Assembly: GCF_003935425.1 (NCBI RefSeq)
Contig: NZ_RHQN01000005.1
Coordinates: 186,001-250,000, forward strand
Length of the DNA: 64,000 nucleotides
Source of the DNA: Pseudomonas sp. v388
GTDB taxonomy: Bacteria; Pseudomonadota; Gammaproteobacteria; Pseudomonadales; Pseudomonadaceae
Direction: 5' to 3'
Shown here: in pieces, positions 10,024 to 18,826 of the stretch
Position numbering within the stretch: position 1 is the first letter of the stretch
Layout of the letters: each line of letters starts with the position of its first letter
The notes under the pieces: generated by a model
What the model was told of the DNA's origin: nothing
The model's database searches: none
Seen by the model: only the letters and a program-made list of their open reading frames with translations
Made by a program: the position numbers and the translations under genes

Positions 10024-10080
10024 GCGGCAAGATTTGCCGCCCATCGAAGGAGCGGCGGATCATCGCCGAAGTCGATGGGC
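10024..10080 (-). promoter_or_regulatory. Intercistronic stem-loops in the transporter operon
   Basis: Two inverted repeats lie between the binding-protein gene and the first permease gene. One is GCGGCAA (10024-10030) with TTGCCGC (10034-10040). The other is GCCCATCGA (10039-10047) with TCGATGGGC (10072-10080). They overlap by two bases, so they may be alternative folds. Such structures often protect the upstream mRNA so that the binding protein is made in excess. Confidence 0.5.
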
Positions 10081-10089
10081 GTTGGGGTG

Positions 10090-10872
10090 TTATTTACCGC
10101 TATACAGGTTCAGATCGCCAAAGTGTTTTTTCTGGATTTCGGCGTAGGTACCGTCGTCGTGTAACGCTTTGATACCTTTATCCAACAACGCCTTGAGCTC
10201 TTTGTTACCTTTCGCGATACCCACGGCGGTCTTGGCCGGCAGCAACGGGCTGTCGACGGCCTCGCTCACTTCATAATCGGCACCGGCCGGCGACTTCAAA
10301 AAGCCCAGTTCGGCCTGCAGCATGTCCTGGATGGAAGCGTCAAGGCGACCGGAAGTCAGGTCCGCGTAAACCTGGTCCTGATTCTGGTAAGCCTTGGTGG
10401 TCACGCCGGCCTTGTCCAGTACGGCCTTGGCATACGCTTCCTGGATGGTGCCTTGCTCGTAGCCGACGGTCTTGCCTTTGAGGCTGGCCGGGTCGGCGGT
10501 CAGGCCTGCACCTTTCTTGAACACCAGCGACGTCGGGCCGGAGAACAGTTCGTTAGAGAAATCGATGACTTTTTCGCGAGCCGGGGTGACGGTCATCGAC
10601 GAGATCACGCCGTCAAACTTACGGGCTTTCAAGCCAGGGATCATGCCGTCGAAGTCGCTTTCAACCCACTTGCAGGTGACTTTCAGCTCTTTGCAGATCG
10701 CGTTGCCCAGATCGATATCGAAGCCCACCAGGCTGCCGTCGGCGGCCTTGGATTCAAACGGCGCGTAGGAAGGATCGACGCCGAAGCGCAGTTCCTTGTA
10801 TTCCTTGGCCATTGCGTTGCCAGCGGCCAGGCACAGAGCCAGTGCAGAGAGAGTCAGCCATGCTTTTTTCAT
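10090..10872 (-). CDS. Periplasmic basic amino acid binding protein (AotJ/ArgT family)
   Basis: A 260-residue SBP family 3 protein, the substrate receptor of the adjacent transporter. A Sec signal peptide with predicted cleavage after AMA (residue 22) is followed by the mature start KEYKELRFGVDPSYAPFESK, and GFDIDLGNAICKEL is the typical family signature. It is first in the operon. The ligand (lysine, arginine, ornithine or histidine) cannot be decided by eye. Confidence 0.92.
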   Translation of the reverse strand: MKKAWLTLSALALCLAAGNAMAKEYKELRFGVDPSYAPFESKAADGSLVGFDIDLGNAICKELKVTCKWVESDFDGMIPGLKARKFDGVISSMTVTPAREKVIDFSNELFSGPTSLVFKKGAGLTADPASLKGKTVGYEQGTIQEAYAKAVLDKAGVTTKAYQNQDQVYADLTSGRLDASIQDMLQAELGFLKSPAGADYEVSEAVDSPLLPAKTAVGIAKGNKELKALLDKGIKALHDDGTYAEIQKKHFGDLNLYSGK

Positions 10873-11041
10873 CGTTCAGTCCTTAAAACCTAGAGGGGTG
10901 TTGGGAACACGCGAAGTTTGCTACCGGCAGGTGCCAGATTGATATCAGATAGCAAGTTTTGAACCAACGGAGCAAACGTGCGTTTGAAGTGTACGGGCGT
11001 GTCGCATTTTTGAATCAATGCACGGCGAGGCGTACGGATCG

Positions 11042-11133
11042 CTGTAGGACCGACCTTGGTCGTGACTAGGCCCGGTCAGACGGCATTTGCCTAGCCCTAC
11101 GATGGCGTTCGCCAGCGAGCTGGCTGCTACAGG
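11042..11133. repeat. REP-like elements in the gap before the DNA ligase
   Basis: The 313-base gap 10873-11185 holds no gene. It contains the transporter leader, followed by two degenerate REP copies: CTGTAGGACCGACCTTGGTCG at the left and TTCGCCAGCGAGCTGGCTGCT at the right in the opposite orientation. This marks the right boundary of the transporter block. Confidence 0.65.
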
Positions 11134-11185
11134 TGCAAGAGGCCTGATTTGGTGCGTTGATAATCAGGCGCACTTTTCTGGTGCG

Positions 11186-12889
11186 CTATCCAAGCAAATC
11201 CTGCAATGTCGCCAGGCTGTCGGCTTCCGCCACCGGCTTGTCCTGGCGCCAGCGCAGCATCCTGGGGAAGCGCACGGCAATGCCGCTCTTGTGACGCTTG
11301 GACAGAGCAATGCCCTCGAAGCCCAGCTCGAACACCAGGCTGGGCGTGACGCTGCGCACCGGGCCGAATTTCTCGATGGTGGTCTTGCGGATGATGGCGT
11401 CGACCTTGCGCATCTCATCGTCCGTCAGCCCGGAATAGGCCTTGGCAAACGGCACCAGCGTACGCTCTCTGGACTCCGGTGGCCCGTCCCAGACGGCGAA
11501 GGTGTAGTCGGTATAAAGGCTGGCGCGGCGTCCGTGGCCGCGCTGTGCATAGATCAATACCGCATCGACGCTGAATGGATCGACCTTCCATTTCCACCAC
11601 ACGCCCATGTCTTTGGTGCGACCGACGCCATACAGCGACTCCCGCGCCTTGAGCATCATGCCTTCGACCCCTAGGCTGCGTGAGGCCTCACGCTGGGTGT
11701 CGAAGTCGCGCCAGTCTTTGCCTTGAAGAACAGGGGAGGGCATCAGCACCGGGCTGCGGCAGCTGTCGATCAACTGCTCCAGCTGAGTGCGCCGCTCATG
11801 TTGCGGGCGGCTGCGCCAGTCGTGGCCTTGCCATTCCAGTAGATCGTAGGCGAGCACCACCACCGGCACGTCGGCGAGAATCTTTTTGCCCAAGGTTTTG
11901 CGGCCAATCCGCTGTTGCAGCAATGCGAAAGGCTGCACCGAAGGCGCTGGTTGATGGGCATCGTCGTTCAGCTCGAAGGCCGCTTCTGCGCCGACTTCCA
12001 CTTCCGGCGCCTTCCAGACCACGATTTCGCCATCGATCACCGTGCCGTCGGGCAGGCATGCGGCCAGGCTGTGCAGTTCGGGGAAACGATCGGTCACCAG
12101 TTCCTCGCCCCGCGACCAGATCCACAACCGCCCGTCACGCTTGACCAGTTGCGCCCGAATGCCGTCCCACTTCCATTCCACCTGCCACTGCTCCACCGGG
12201 CCGAGCAGTGTCTCGAACTGGTCGGTGGGCTGCTGCAACGCGTGGGCCAGGAAAAAAGGGTAGGGCTGGCCGCCGCGCTGGGCATGTTCGTCTTCCGATT
12301 CGGCGGCAATCAGTTTCAGGTAACGCTCTGCGCTGGGCCGGTGCGACAGATCGGTATAACCCACCAACCGCTGGGCCACGCGCTTGCTGTCGATGTCGGC
12401 CAGTGCCGCGAGGGCGCGAGTCACCAGCAATTTGGAAACACCGACCCGGAAACTGCCGGTAATCAGTTTGATGCAGACCATCAGGCTGATGCGATCCAGT
12501 TGCGACCAGAACGCCGGCAAGCGCTCGGCCAGTTCTTCAGGCGGCAGGCCACGCAGCGGCAGCAACTTGTCTTCCATCCAGACTGCCAGACCCTGGTCAT
12601 TGCTGTGTTCGGCCTGGGGCAACAGCAGTGACAGGGTTTCGGCCAGGTCGCCCACCGCCTGATAGCTTTCCTCGAACAGCCATTCCGGCAGGCTGGCCAG
12701 GGTCATGGCCTGTTCGCGCAGCACGCGGGTCGGCACCAGTTGTCGGGGCCGCCCGCCTGACAGGAAGTACACCGCCCACGCCGCGTCTTCCGGCGTGGCC
12801 TGGGCGAAATAGTCACGCATGGCGGCCAGCTTGGCATTGCTCGACGTGGTGGCGTCCAGGCGCGAATAGAGTTCGGCAAAAGCTTTCAT
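11186..12889 (-). CDS. ATP-dependent DNA ligase of the Lhr repair cluster
   Basis: A 567-residue ATP-dependent ligase that seals nicks through an adenylyl-lysine intermediate. The N-terminal domain (1-220) is of the eukaryotic Lig1 DNA-binding type. The nucleophile motif is KWDGIRAQ with Lys240. Downstream come motif III-like LAYDLLEW, motif IV EGMMLK and motif V WWKWK, then an OB fold. It overlaps the exonuclease gene by four bases. The two cluster partners PdeM and helicase are displaced to 3330-6475. Confidence 0.93.
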   Translation of the reverse strand: MKAFAELYSRLDATTSSNAKLAAMRDYFAQATPEDAAWAVYFLSGGRPRQLVPTRVLREQAMTLASLPEWLFEESYQAVGDLAETLSLLLPQAEHSNDQGLAVWMEDKLLPLRGLPPEELAERLPAFWSQLDRISLMVCIKLITGSFRVGVSKLLVTRALAALADIDSKRVAQRLVGYTDLSHRPSAERYLKLIAAESEDEHAQRGGQPYPFFLAHALQQPTDQFETLLGPVEQWQVEWKWDGIRAQLVKRDGRLWIWSRGEELVTDRFPELHSLAACLPDGTVIDGEIVVWKAPEVEVGAEAAFELNDDAHQPAPSVQPFALLQQRIGRKTLGKKILADVPVVVLAYDLLEWQGHDWRSRPQHERRTQLEQLIDSCRSPVLMPSPVLQGKDWRDFDTQREASRSLGVEGMMLKARESLYGVGRTKDMGVWWKWKVDPFSVDAVLIYAQRGHGRRASLYTDYTFAVWDGPPESRERTLVPFAKAYSGLTDDEMRKVDAIIRKTTIEKFGPVRSVTPSLVFELGFEGIALSKRHKSGIAVRFPRMLRWRQDKPVAEADSLATLQDLLG

Positions 12890-13923
12890 GATGACGTCTC
12901 TTCAGCGGCGGGGGTGTCGGCCGCCGTGGCCATTTCGTCCTCGTCGCCGTATTCGGTGCTGAAGCCCTGGGCGTCGAGTCCGGTTTCGCGCAGGTAACGC
13001 ACCAGCACCGCCACCGAGCCGTGGGTGACCATTACCCGTTCGGCGCCGGTCTGTTCGATGGCCCACAGCAAGCCGGGCCAGTCAGCGTGATCGGACAGCA
13101 CGAAGCCGCGATCCACACCACGTCTGCGCCGGGTGCCGCGCAGCATCATCCAGCCGCTGGCGAATGCGTCGCTGTACTCGCCGAAACGTTTCATCCAGCT
13201 GCTGCCACCGGCCGAGGGTGGCGCGATGATCAATGCCTGACGCAAGGCCGGGTCGGTTTTCTTGAAGTCTCCGGCGTATTGGGTTTCCGGAATGCGGATG
13301 CCGCCTTCGCGATACACCTTGTTCAACGGTTCGACGGCGCCATGGACCAGGATCGGGCCGATCTGGGGGTCGATGCCGTGCAGGATGCGCTGCGCCTTGC
13401 CGAAGGAATAGGCGAACAGCACGCTGGCCTTGCCCTGCGCGGCGTTCTCGCGCCACCAATCGTTGATGCCGGAAAAAATCTGCGCCTGCGGCTCCCACTG
13501 ATAGATCGGCAGGCCGAAGGTCGATTCGGTGATGAAGGTGTGGCAGCGCACCGGCTCGAACGGCGCGCAGGTGCCGTCGGGCTCGACTTTGTAGTCGCCG
13601 GATGCGACCCAGACTTCGCCTTCGTATTCCAGACGGACCTGCGCCGACCCCAGCACATGACCGGCCGGATGCAGGCTCAGCTTGACGCCATGGTGGGTGA
13701 TGGTCTCGCCGTATTCGAGGGTTTGCAGGCGGATGTCCTGGCCCAGCCGCGAACGCAGAATACCTTCGCCGCTGGCCGCCGCCAGGTAATGGGTGTTGCC
13801 CATCCGGGCGTGGTCGCCGTGGCCGTGGGTAATCACCGACCGCTCCACCGGACGCCACGGGTCGATATAGAAATCACCGGGAGGGCAATACAAACCTTCG
13901 GGCCGAGCAATGACAAGATCCAT
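12886..13923 (-). CDS. Ligase-associated MBL-fold exonuclease
   Basis: A 345-residue metallo-beta-lactamase/beta-CASP-like nuclease of the mRNA 3'-processing-factor family. The metal-binding HGHGDH motif is at 33-38, with HPAGHVLGSAQ and SGDYKVE as later family motifs. It heads the exonuclease-ligase pair and probably resects DNA ends for the repair set. The C-terminal 25 residues are an acidic, low-complexity tail. Confidence 0.9.
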   Translation of the reverse strand: MDLVIARPEGLYCPPGDFYIDPWRPVERSVITHGHGDHARMGNTHYLAAASGEGILRSRLGQDIRLQTLEYGETITHHGVKLSLHPAGHVLGSAQVRLEYEGEVWVASGDYKVEPDGTCAPFEPVRCHTFITESTFGLPIYQWEPQAQIFSGINDWWRENAAQGKASVLFAYSFGKAQRILHGIDPQIGPILVHGAVEPLNKVYREGGIRIPETQYAGDFKKTDPALRQALIIAPPSAGGSSWMKRFGEYSDAFASGWMMLRGTRRRRGVDRGFVLSDHADWPGLLWAIEQTGAERVMVTHGSVAVLVRYLRETGLDAQGFSTEYGDEDEMATAADTPAAEETSS

Positions 13924-13987
13924 GGGACAACCATATGGATGGGCTTGTTAGCTATGAGCCGGGGTAGTGCGGGAAGTTCGAGGATTC

Positions 13988-14022
13988 TGTGGGAGCGGAC
14001 CGGGCGGCGCTCCGCTCCCACA
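13988..14022. repeat. REP palindrome, GTGGGAGCGG family
   Basis: Arms TGTGGGAGCGGA and TCCGCTCCCACA are separated by 11 bases. It lies immediately after the quiP stop codon, between quiP and the exonuclease promoter region. Confidence 0.8.
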
Positions 14023-14028
14023 ACGGGG

Positions 14029-16449
14029 TTATTTCCCGGGCGTCAGCGTCAGGCGCTGTTTGCCGTAGCCCTTTTCATAATTCTGCTGTTGCAACGGGAT
14101 CGACATGTACTGCGCCTTGAGCCACGGCTCGGCGCTGTTGGCAAAGTACGGACTTGCCGGGTTGCCGGACTGGCCGGTGCTGATGAGCCCCATCATCGGC
14201 TCCACCAGGCTGAAATCCACGACCATGCGCAGCCCAGGCGCGGTGCGCGCATCCAGATCGCTGCCCCATGCATAGCCGGAAACGTTCAGCGTGCTGTGAT
14301 CGCCGCCAGTCGCTCGCTTGTCCGCATCGCGATGCAGCGCGCCCCATTGCCAGGCGTTGTGATCGGCACCCAGCAGGCTGTCGCCGCGGGTGATGGCGCC
14401 GGCAAGGCTGCGCGCGAGGATTGCCGGTTTGTCTTCCTGTTGCGCGGTCTTGATGTCATCCCAGTACGGGCTATCTTCACGGCCCAGCAGATGGTCGGCC
14501 TGCGCCGGATACGAGGTGTTGGCATTCGCCACCAGCGCCTGCCAGGCCGGGCTGTCTTGCGGCCCCAACTCGTCGAGGAACGTCTGGCGTGCGCTTTCCT
14601 GCAGGAACAGCTCGTAAAGCGCGGCGTCGGCGGAACCGGCGGCAAGCTTGCCGTCGAACTTCATCAGGCGAGTGTAGGCCTCGCGGGCCTTGCTGCGCTC
14701 GGCGTCAGGCAGGGCATCGATGGCTTGCCTGAGCGGCTTGACCATACCCGGCGCTTCGAACATCAGCTTGAGCTTGGCGGCGAACGTGGTGGTCTGGTCG
14801 TATTGCATGGCGATGGTGCTGCGGGTGTCCTGCCTGGCACCGTTGGCCAGTTCCGCAATCCGTTCGGCACGTTCCGGGCTGCCCCAGGAGTTGGACAGCT
14901 GCATGCCGTAGCCTTTGGGAATGGTCCGCTGGTTCGCGGTTCCCAGCCAGCCCTGGCGTGGATCTTGATCGTAAGGGTGCAGCATCGGGTCGGCGAAACC
15001 GTCCCAGTCGTACTGGCCGTCCCAGCCAGGCGAAGGCAGCAGGCCCTGGCCGTCGCGGCGATTCGGGAAGCGCCCGGTGACTTGCCAGCCGATGTTCGAC
15101 GCATCGGCGAACACCATGTTCAGGGTGATGGCGCGGATCTCGCGGCTGGTGTCGAAGGCGCGCTCGACCTTGGGGGCGCGGGACAGATCGAAGAACGCAT
15201 CCAGGCTCTTGTCGTCCTTGAAGTCCGGCGTCTGCAGCGCCAGTCCCAGGCCGTTGCCCAGCGGGGTGGCGCCGGCATTCAGCAGGGCGCCGTGGCGCGT
15301 GGCGTAGACGGTTTCACGGATCGGGCGGCCGCCTTTGATCAGAAAGGTTTCTTCATGGGCGACTGCGGGAAGCCACTTGCCGTCGGCCATGTACATCAGG
15401 CGATTGTTCTCGCGCTTGATCTTTTCCAGGAACAGATCCTGGTTGTCGCCTTTGACGTTACTCATGCTCCAGGCCAGCTTGCCGTTGAAACCGCTGAGCA
15501 CCAGCGGCAGGCCCGCGAGGGTTACGCCCGAGGCCTGGTATTTCGGTGCGCGAATCTGCACGAAGCTCCAGGCCGAGTGGCTGCCGGCCGGTAATTGCAG
15601 GTCGGCGGCCAGCAGGCTTTTGCCGCTGCGGCTGCGTTGCGGTGCGATGGCCCAGTTGCTCGACGCAGCAGCGCCCAGCATGTTCAGGTCAGTGAGGTGC
15701 AGCGCGACCTTGTTCAGGTCTGCCAGGCTTGCGACCTGATTGTTCAGGTTCAGGCCCTTGAGTTTGTCGGCTTCAGCGAACGGCAACGGTTCATCCGGGT
15801 AGGTCGGCAGCAGCCAGGCAAGTTTGTCGGCACCGACCTTCTGCGCCAGCACCAGGGCCGACAACTCTTCCTGAAGGTTCACCGACAGGCTGAAATTGAG
15901 CAGGCTGAAGATCAACGCCGAGTCTTCCGGCTTCCAGTATTCAGGGCGATAACCGGAGCCTGCGAGGTCTGACGGCAGCTTGTCGCGATAACGGAACAGG
16001 TACGCGTTCACGCCACGGGCGTAGACCTCGAAGAAGCGTTTGAGGCGCGGCGACGCAGCGTTGTAGAGCTCGCCGGCGTTCTGTTTGAGGTTCGCCGAGC
16101 GCATCAGGCGGTCGACCTCCAGCGCATCGGCACCGGCCATTTCCGCCAACCGCCCCTGGGCCAGCAAGCGCATGCTGAGCATTTGCGTGATGCGGTCGCC
16201 GGCGTGTACGTAACCCAGAGTGAATAGCGCGTCGTGGTAGGAGCTGCTTTCGATCAGCGGCATGCCCAGCATGTTGCGCCGCACCGATACGTTCTGTGCC
16301 AGCCCCTTGACTGGAAAGGTCCCGACGCCGGGAATCAGCGTGTCACTGTCACCACCAGTCAGTTGGCAACCGGCAAGGCTCAGGAAACCCGCCGCAGCGG
16401 CAGCAACGCCCAATCGTGGGACAAAAGATGAAAAGGCGGGCGAGGCCAT
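14029..16449 (-). CDS. quiP: Penicillin/acyl-homoserine lactone acylase QuiP
   Basis: An 806-residue Ntn-hydrolase of the penicillin amidase family, an ortholog by sequence memory of P. aeruginosa QuiP (HacB in P. syringae), which cleaves long-chain acyl-homoserine lactones. Export signal residues 1-27 end in LSLAGC, a lipobox-like site at Cys28. The autocatalytic nucleophile is probably Ser264 in SSNWAIAP, which becomes the beta-subunit N-terminus. I chose the ATG at 16449, preceded by CAGGAG, over an upstream one at 16515. The matching C-terminus LTLTPGK is intact. It is a single-gene unit. Confidence 0.9.
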   Translation of the reverse strand: MASPAFSSFVPRLGVAAAAAGFLSLAGCQLTGGDSDTLIPGVGTFPVKGLAQNVSVRRNMLGMPLIESSSYHDALFTLGYVHAGDRITQMLSMRLLAQGRLAEMAGADALEVDRLMRSANLKQNAGELYNAASPRLKRFFEVYARGVNAYLFRYRDKLPSDLAGSGYRPEYWKPEDSALIFSLLNFSLSVNLQEELSALVLAQKVGADKLAWLLPTYPDEPLPFAEADKLKGLNLNNQVASLADLNKVALHLTDLNMLGAAASSNWAIAPQRSRSGKSLLAADLQLPAGSHSAWSFVQIRAPKYQASGVTLAGLPLVLSGFNGKLAWSMSNVKGDNQDLFLEKIKRENNRLMYMADGKWLPAVAHEETFLIKGGRPIRETVYATRHGALLNAGATPLGNGLGLALQTPDFKDDKSLDAFFDLSRAPKVERAFDTSREIRAITLNMVFADASNIGWQVTGRFPNRRDGQGLLPSPGWDGQYDWDGFADPMLHPYDQDPRQGWLGTANQRTIPKGYGMQLSNSWGSPERAERIAELANGARQDTRSTIAMQYDQTTTFAAKLKLMFEAPGMVKPLRQAIDALPDAERSKAREAYTRLMKFDGKLAAGSADAALYELFLQESARQTFLDELGPQDSPAWQALVANANTSYPAQADHLLGREDSPYWDDIKTAQQEDKPAILARSLAGAITRGDSLLGADHNAWQWGALHRDADKRATGGDHSTLNVSGYAWGSDLDARTAPGLRMVVDFSLVEPMMGLISTGQSGNPASPYFANSAEPWLKAQYMSIPLQQQNYEKGYGKQRLTLTPGK

Positions 16450-16560
16450 GGGCAAGCTCCTGGAGGGATAGCGTACAAAAGTCGCTACGTTAGAGAGCAG
16501 GCCAGCGCCACGCAAGATGGGAAGGATGTTTATTTCAATGCATTTCAGAAACCGGCCTCC

Positions 16561-16638
16561 CGCGGGAGCCAGCTTGCTGGCGAAGACTCATTTTCGGCCG
16601 ATCCAGCTACAGGCTTTCTGGCCTCTTCGCCAGCAAGA
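16561..16638. repeat. REP doublet (REPIN), GCCAGCTTGCTGGCGAAG family
   Basis: CGGGAGCCAGCTTGCTGGCG at the left faces an inverted CTTCGCCAGCAAG at the right, across about 40 bases. It lies in the 218-base gap upstream of quiP and after the GST gene. Confidence 0.75.
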
Positions 16639-16667
16639 CAGATCGTCTGCCGCTGGCTTCTAACCGA

Positions 16668-17312
16668 TCAATCCTTCGGCGGATTGATCTGGTCTACCAG
16701 CGCGTACGCACGCTTGGTAGCGTCGCGGTCGGCGATGCTGTCGAACCAGCGCTTGAGGTGCGGGAAGTCGTTGAGGTCCTGTTCCTGATACGTGTGCGGC
16801 ACGATCCACGGATAGATCGCCATGTCGGCGATGCTGTATTCGCTGCCGGCCACGAAGTCACGGTCTGCCAGGCGCTTGTTCAGCACGCCGTAGAGTCTGG
16901 CGGTTTCATTGATATAGCGCTCGATGGCGTAGGGGATCTTTTCCTTGGCGAAGCGATTGAAATGGTGATTCTGCCCAGCCATCGGACCCAGGCCGCCCAT
17001 TTGCCAGAACAGCCACTGCAGTGCTTCCTGACGGCCGCGCAGATCCTTGGGAATGAAGCGACCGGTCTTTTCGGCCAGGTACAGCAGGATGGCGCCGGAT
17101 TCGAACAGGCTCAGCGGCTCGCCGCCATCGGCCGGCTCATGATCGACAATGGCCGGAATGCGGTTGTTGGGGGCAATTTTCAGAAACTCGGGTTTGAACT
17201 GCTCGTCCTTGCCGATATTGACCGGGAAGATCTTGTACGGCAGGCCGGTCTCTTCGAGAAACAGGGTAACTTTGTGGCCGTTGGGGGTGGTCCAGTAGTG
17301 AAGGTCGATCAT
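16668..17312 (-). CDS. Glutathione S-transferase, YfcG-like
   Basis: A 214-residue cytosolic GST with an N-terminal thioredoxin-like domain (MIDLHYWTTPNGHKVTLFLEE) and a C-terminal helical domain. The TPNGxK segment is typical of the nu-class disulfide reductases such as YfcG. The cis-Pro (NRIPAIVD) and ESGAILLYLAEK glutathione-site motifs are present. The ATG at 17312 is preferred to upstream codons because GGAG lies six bases before it. Confidence 0.88.
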   Translation of the reverse strand: MIDLHYWTTPNGHKVTLFLEETGLPYKIFPVNIGKDEQFKPEFLKIAPNNRIPAIVDHEPADGGEPLSLFESGAILLYLAEKTGRFIPKDLRGRQEALQWLFWQMGGLGPMAGQNHHFNRFAKEKIPYAIERYINETARLYGVLNKRLADRDFVAGSEYSIADMAIYPWIVPHTYQEQDLNDFPHLKRWFDSIADRDATKRAYALVDQINPPKD

Positions 17313-17375
17313 CGAAGGCTCCATGTGGGTGACCAAAACCCACTGTTTTACTCTTCCCTCATGCCATCGCACAAA

Positions 17376-17402
17376 TGAAAACGGCCTGCGAGGCAGGCCG
17401 TT
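17376..17402 (-). terminator. Terminator of the SEC-C gene
   Basis: Perfect 10-base arms AACGGCCTGC and GCAGGCCGTT with a GAG loop. On the reverse strand a TTTTCATTT tract follows. It lies just downstream of the 17421-17621 gene. Confidence 0.85.
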
Positions 17403-17420
17403 GGCGAAACGATCGGCGCA

Positions 17421-17621
17421 TCAGGCGCCGTGGCATTTCTTGAATTTCTTCTCGCTGCCGCACGGGCAAGGATCGTTGCGACCCACGTCCTTCAAAGCGT
17501 TGCGCACCGGCTCCTGGTGCGCATGGCCGCAGTTCGGGCCGTGGACATGACCGTGCTGGTGGTCATCGTGGTCATGGTCGTGGTTGCAATCAGGGCCATG
17601 AACATGGGCGTGCTGGTTCAT
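17421..17621 (-). CDS. His-rich SEC-C zinc-binding mini-protein
   Basis: A 66-residue protein. Residues 1-40 are a His/Asp-rich metal-binding run (HxHGPxC repeated, [11 protein letters not shown]). Residues 48-66 are a SEC-C motif ([18 protein letters not shown]), as at the SecA C-terminus, which binds zinc. The ATG at 17621 starts [12 protein letters not shown]; an upstream in-frame ATG lacks the conserved start. A metal chaperone or SecA/ribosome-linked role is only a guess. Confidence 0.8.
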   Translation of the reverse strand: MNQHAHVHGPDCNHDHDHDDHQHGHVHGPNCGHAHQEPVRNALKDVGRNDPCPCGSEKKFKKCHGA

Positions 17622-17693
17622 CGGTGTACTCCGCAAGAAAAATCGGTGCGCATTATCTCGTAAATGCACGTCGAGCAGTATCCCAGTGTTTTT

Positions 17694-17728
17694 TTCAGGA
17701 AAGCTGATACATTTTTAAGTATGCTTAG
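17694..17728. promoter_or_regulatory. Putative operator pair upstream of the repressor gene
   Basis: A palindromic site TTAAG-TATG-CTTAG (17715-17728) resembles the 18846-18865 operator before the holin gene. A weaker copy, TTCAG-GAAA-GCTGA (17694-17707), is centred 21 bases away, matching the spacing at the holin. This suggests autoregulation by the repressor. The weaker site is uncertain. Confidence 0.5.
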
Positions 17729-17772
17729 TTTCAACCGGTTTCACTGACTCACTGACTTGCGGCCATTCAGCC

Positions 17773-18429
17773 ATGAACAGACACCAACGTATCGCCAGGG
17801 CCATCGAGGCCAGCGGCAAGAAGAAGGGCGAGATCGCCGCGCTGTGCGGGGTCGCCAATTCCGCTGTCACCCAGTGGATTTCCGGAGAGAGCAAAAGCCT
17901 GCGTCCCGAGAACCTGTATGCGCTGGCCAGGGCAACAGGCTTTCGCGCCGAGTGGCTGGCCATCGGCGAAGGTCCGCAGCGCGAGGCTCAGGTAGACGCC
18001 AACGTCGCCGACATCCACCAACCGCGCATGTCGTTCCGTTACCCGGTCATCAGCTGGGTGTCGGCCGGGTCCTGGGAAGAAGCGGTGGAGCCGTATCCCG
18101 AAGGCTTTTCCGACCGTTATGAAATCTCGGACTACGACTCCAAGGGTCCGGCGTTCTGGCTGGAGGTCAAGGGCGACTCGATGACCGCACCCAGCGGGCT
18201 GAGCGTCCCGGAAGGCATGATGATCCTGATCGACACCGAAGCCGAAGTGCTGCCCGGAAAACTGGTCATCGCCAAGCTGCCGGCGAGCAACGAGGCCACT
18301 TTCAAAAAGCTGGTGGAGGATGGCGGCGTGCGTTACCTAAAGCCGCTCAATCCGGCCTACAAGATGATCGAATGCGGCCCTGACTGCCGGATCATTGGCG
18401 TGGCGGTGCGGATGACCGCCAGGTTGTAG
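17773..18429 (+). CDS. LexA/CI-like self-cleaving repressor (PrtR type)
   Basis: A 218-residue XRE-family regulator. The N-terminal helix-turn-helix (about 18-38, KGEIAALCGVANSAVTQWIS) is followed by a peptidase S24 domain. The likely RecA-stimulated cleavage site is Ala98-Gly99 (VSAGSW). The Ser-Lys catalytic dyad is Ser136 in GDSM and Lys178 in TFKKL. This is the architecture of pyocin regulator PrtR and phage CI. Palindromes upstream suggest self-repression, and the downstream holin promoter has similar operators. It is divergent from the SEC-C gene. Which genome-wide genes it controls cannot be known here. Confidence 0.88.
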   Translation: MNRHQRIARAIEASGKKKGEIAALCGVANSAVTQWISGESKSLRPENLYALARATGFRAEWLAIGEGPQREAQVDANVADIHQPRMSFRYPVISWVSAGSWEEAVEPYPEGFSDRYEISDYDSKGPAFWLEVKGDSMTAPSGLSVPEGMMILIDTEAEVLPGKLVIAKLPASNEATFKKLVEDGGVRYLKPLNPAYKMIECGPDCRIIGVAVRMTARL

Positions 18430-18487
18430 CGGCGCGAGCCGGGTCATTTTCAAGTGATGACCTTGCCGGAATTCCGGGATTGGAATA

Positions 18488-18503
18488 CTGTATTTATGTA
18501 CAG
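18488..18503 (+). promoter_or_regulatory. LexA-binding SOS box
   Basis: CTGTATTTATGTACAG fits the CTGT-N8-ACAG LexA consensus perfectly with an AT-rich core. It lies 21 bases before the ATG at 18525, so it would block the promoter of the DUF1654-like gene. Confidence 0.85.
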
Positions 18504-18524
18504 TACTTCATTGAGGAGTTCGTC

Positions 18525-18776
18525 ATGGTGAATAACGTCAATGCCAGGGCCTGCACGCCGTCCGGCTATGAGCTGATCGGTCGACGTATCCAGCGTCTGG
18601 TATCGGCGCCCAAGGTTCAGAAAGTCCAGTGGGTTCTCGTCAGTCGGCTCGATGATGAACCGCAGGAAGGCTGGGACCGGGTGCTGCTCGAAATCGAGGA
18701 AACCGACGGCATCCAGGTGGAGCGGCTCGAAGACGGGGCGGTTCGCATTGGTTGGCAGCGGTACATCGATAACTGA
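18525..18776 (+). CDS. DUF1654-like small protein behind an SOS box
   Basis: An 83-residue protein that I read as DUF1654 family: an N-terminal SGYELIGRRIQRLVS segment and a C-terminal part rich in Glu/Asp ending GWQRYIDN. No catalytic motif or membrane segment. The ATG at 18525 is preceded by GAGGAG, ten bases upstream; the frame is open further upstream but would run through the SOS box. It is a single transcription unit, closed by a strong terminator, between a PrtR-like repressor and a holin. A DNA-damage role is inferred from the SOS box. Confidence 0.75.
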   Translation: MVNNVNARACTPSGYELIGRRIQRLVSAPKVQKVQWVLVSRLDDEPQEGWDRVLLEIEETDGIQVERLEDGAVRIGWQRYIDN

Positions 18777-18780
18777 CCGA

Positions 18781-18806
18781 AGCCCGCGCCCGCGGGCTTT
18801 TCTTTC
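18781..18806 (+). terminator. Terminator of the SOS-box gene
   Basis: Arms AGCCCGCG (18781-18788) and CGCGGGCT (18791-18798) are followed by TTTCTTT. It isolates the DUF1654-like gene from the holin promoter downstream. Confidence 0.85.
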
Positions 18807-18826
18807 CTACCGTCCGTCATCCATTA

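Noticed and set aside
10900-10960. Sigma54 promoter candidate before the basic amino acid binding protein gene
   Set aside because: The GG...GC elements are two bases off the required spacing on the reverse strand.
13021-15594. Very long plus-strand reading frame (857 codons) opposite the exonuclease and quiP genes
   Set aside because: It spans two recognisable genes on the other strand and its translation has no known domains; GC-rich third positions create such antisense frames.
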